Part shown: piece by piece, positions 63,899-64,000 of the stretch
Position numbering within the stretch: position 1 is the first letter of the stretch
How the letters are laid out: every line of letters begins with the position of its first letter
Assembly (NCBI GenBank): GCA_026122225.1
Contig: JANEZZ010000729.1
Span: forward strand, 62,001-126,000
DNA length: 64,000 nt
Direction of reading: 5' to 3'
Source: Heloderma charlesbogerti
Taxonomy: Eukaryota; Chordata; Lepidosauria; Squamata; Helodermatidae
Translations under genes and position numbers: made by a program
Notes under the pieces: model-generated
Told to the model about the DNA's origin: nothing
Seen by the model: the letters and a program-made list of their open reading frames with translations, nothing else
Database searches by the model: none

Positions 63899-64000
63899 CA
63901 GCCATACCCACAGTCGACGACGTGAGACAGGGAGGAGCGGTGTGCAGCTCAGTAATGACACACCCCATACTGCTTTTACCTACATTGGGGGTGCAGAACC

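Overview
The window looks like a euchromatic stretch of a squamate (lizard or snake) nuclear genome, probably the first exon/promoter CpG island of an unidentified gene followed by a long intron or intergenic region. The main reason for the squamate call is the combination of BovB (RTE-clade) LINEs with CR1, L2-like and L1 LINEs, tRNA-derived SINEs and a 5S rRNA-derived SINE. No host protein-coding exon could be recognised with confidence. The long open frames are retrotransposon ORFs (BovB, CR1, L1, L2) or tandem-repeat artefacts.

Layout. 1-570: very GC- and CpG-rich island with a GAG|GTGAGC splice-donor-like site. 1.8-8 kb: a four-level transposon nest (CR1/L3-like LINE > palindromic MITE > hairpin-array hAT-like element > full-length BovB), then a second LINE fragment holding an element with ~200-bp inverted arms. 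9-12.4 kb: small hAT-like MITEs and a SINE. 13.6-14.6 kb: a hairpin-array element whose core is one 474-bp palindrome built of smaller palindromes. 16-24 kb: MITEs, SINEs and L2 pieces. 24.8-26 kb: L2 fragment split by another hairpin-array element. 26-31 kb: small palindromic elements. 31.7-34 kb: L2 > hairpin-array element > solo LTR. 36.5-38.1 kb: degraded BovB. 39.8-40.3 kb: C-poor degenerate tandem repeat. 40.5-46.7 kb: CR1 in LINE, an hAT-like element holding an L1 piece and a BovB copy, L2 with a hairpin-array element, and a MITE with a SINE. 46.8-47.3 kb: 35-bp x 14 minisatellite. 48-64 kb: CR1, L1, L2, SINE and MITE insertions and a 5S/CR1 composite SINE.

The most striking content is a set of short non-autonomous DNA elements whose ends fit the hAT pattern (YARGG termini, 8-bp target-site duplications). 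At least fifteen have a readable duplication, several of them exact. One family carries an array of alternating hairpins (core of type A: GATAGGCTACGT and its complement; type B: GCAAATGGCG and its complement). The number and arrangement of hairpins differ between five copies, and most copy ends carry an outward-facing splice-donor-like GGTAAGT or GGTGAGT. The duplications let the order of insertions be read directly. Family names are by recognition only; no database search was possible.
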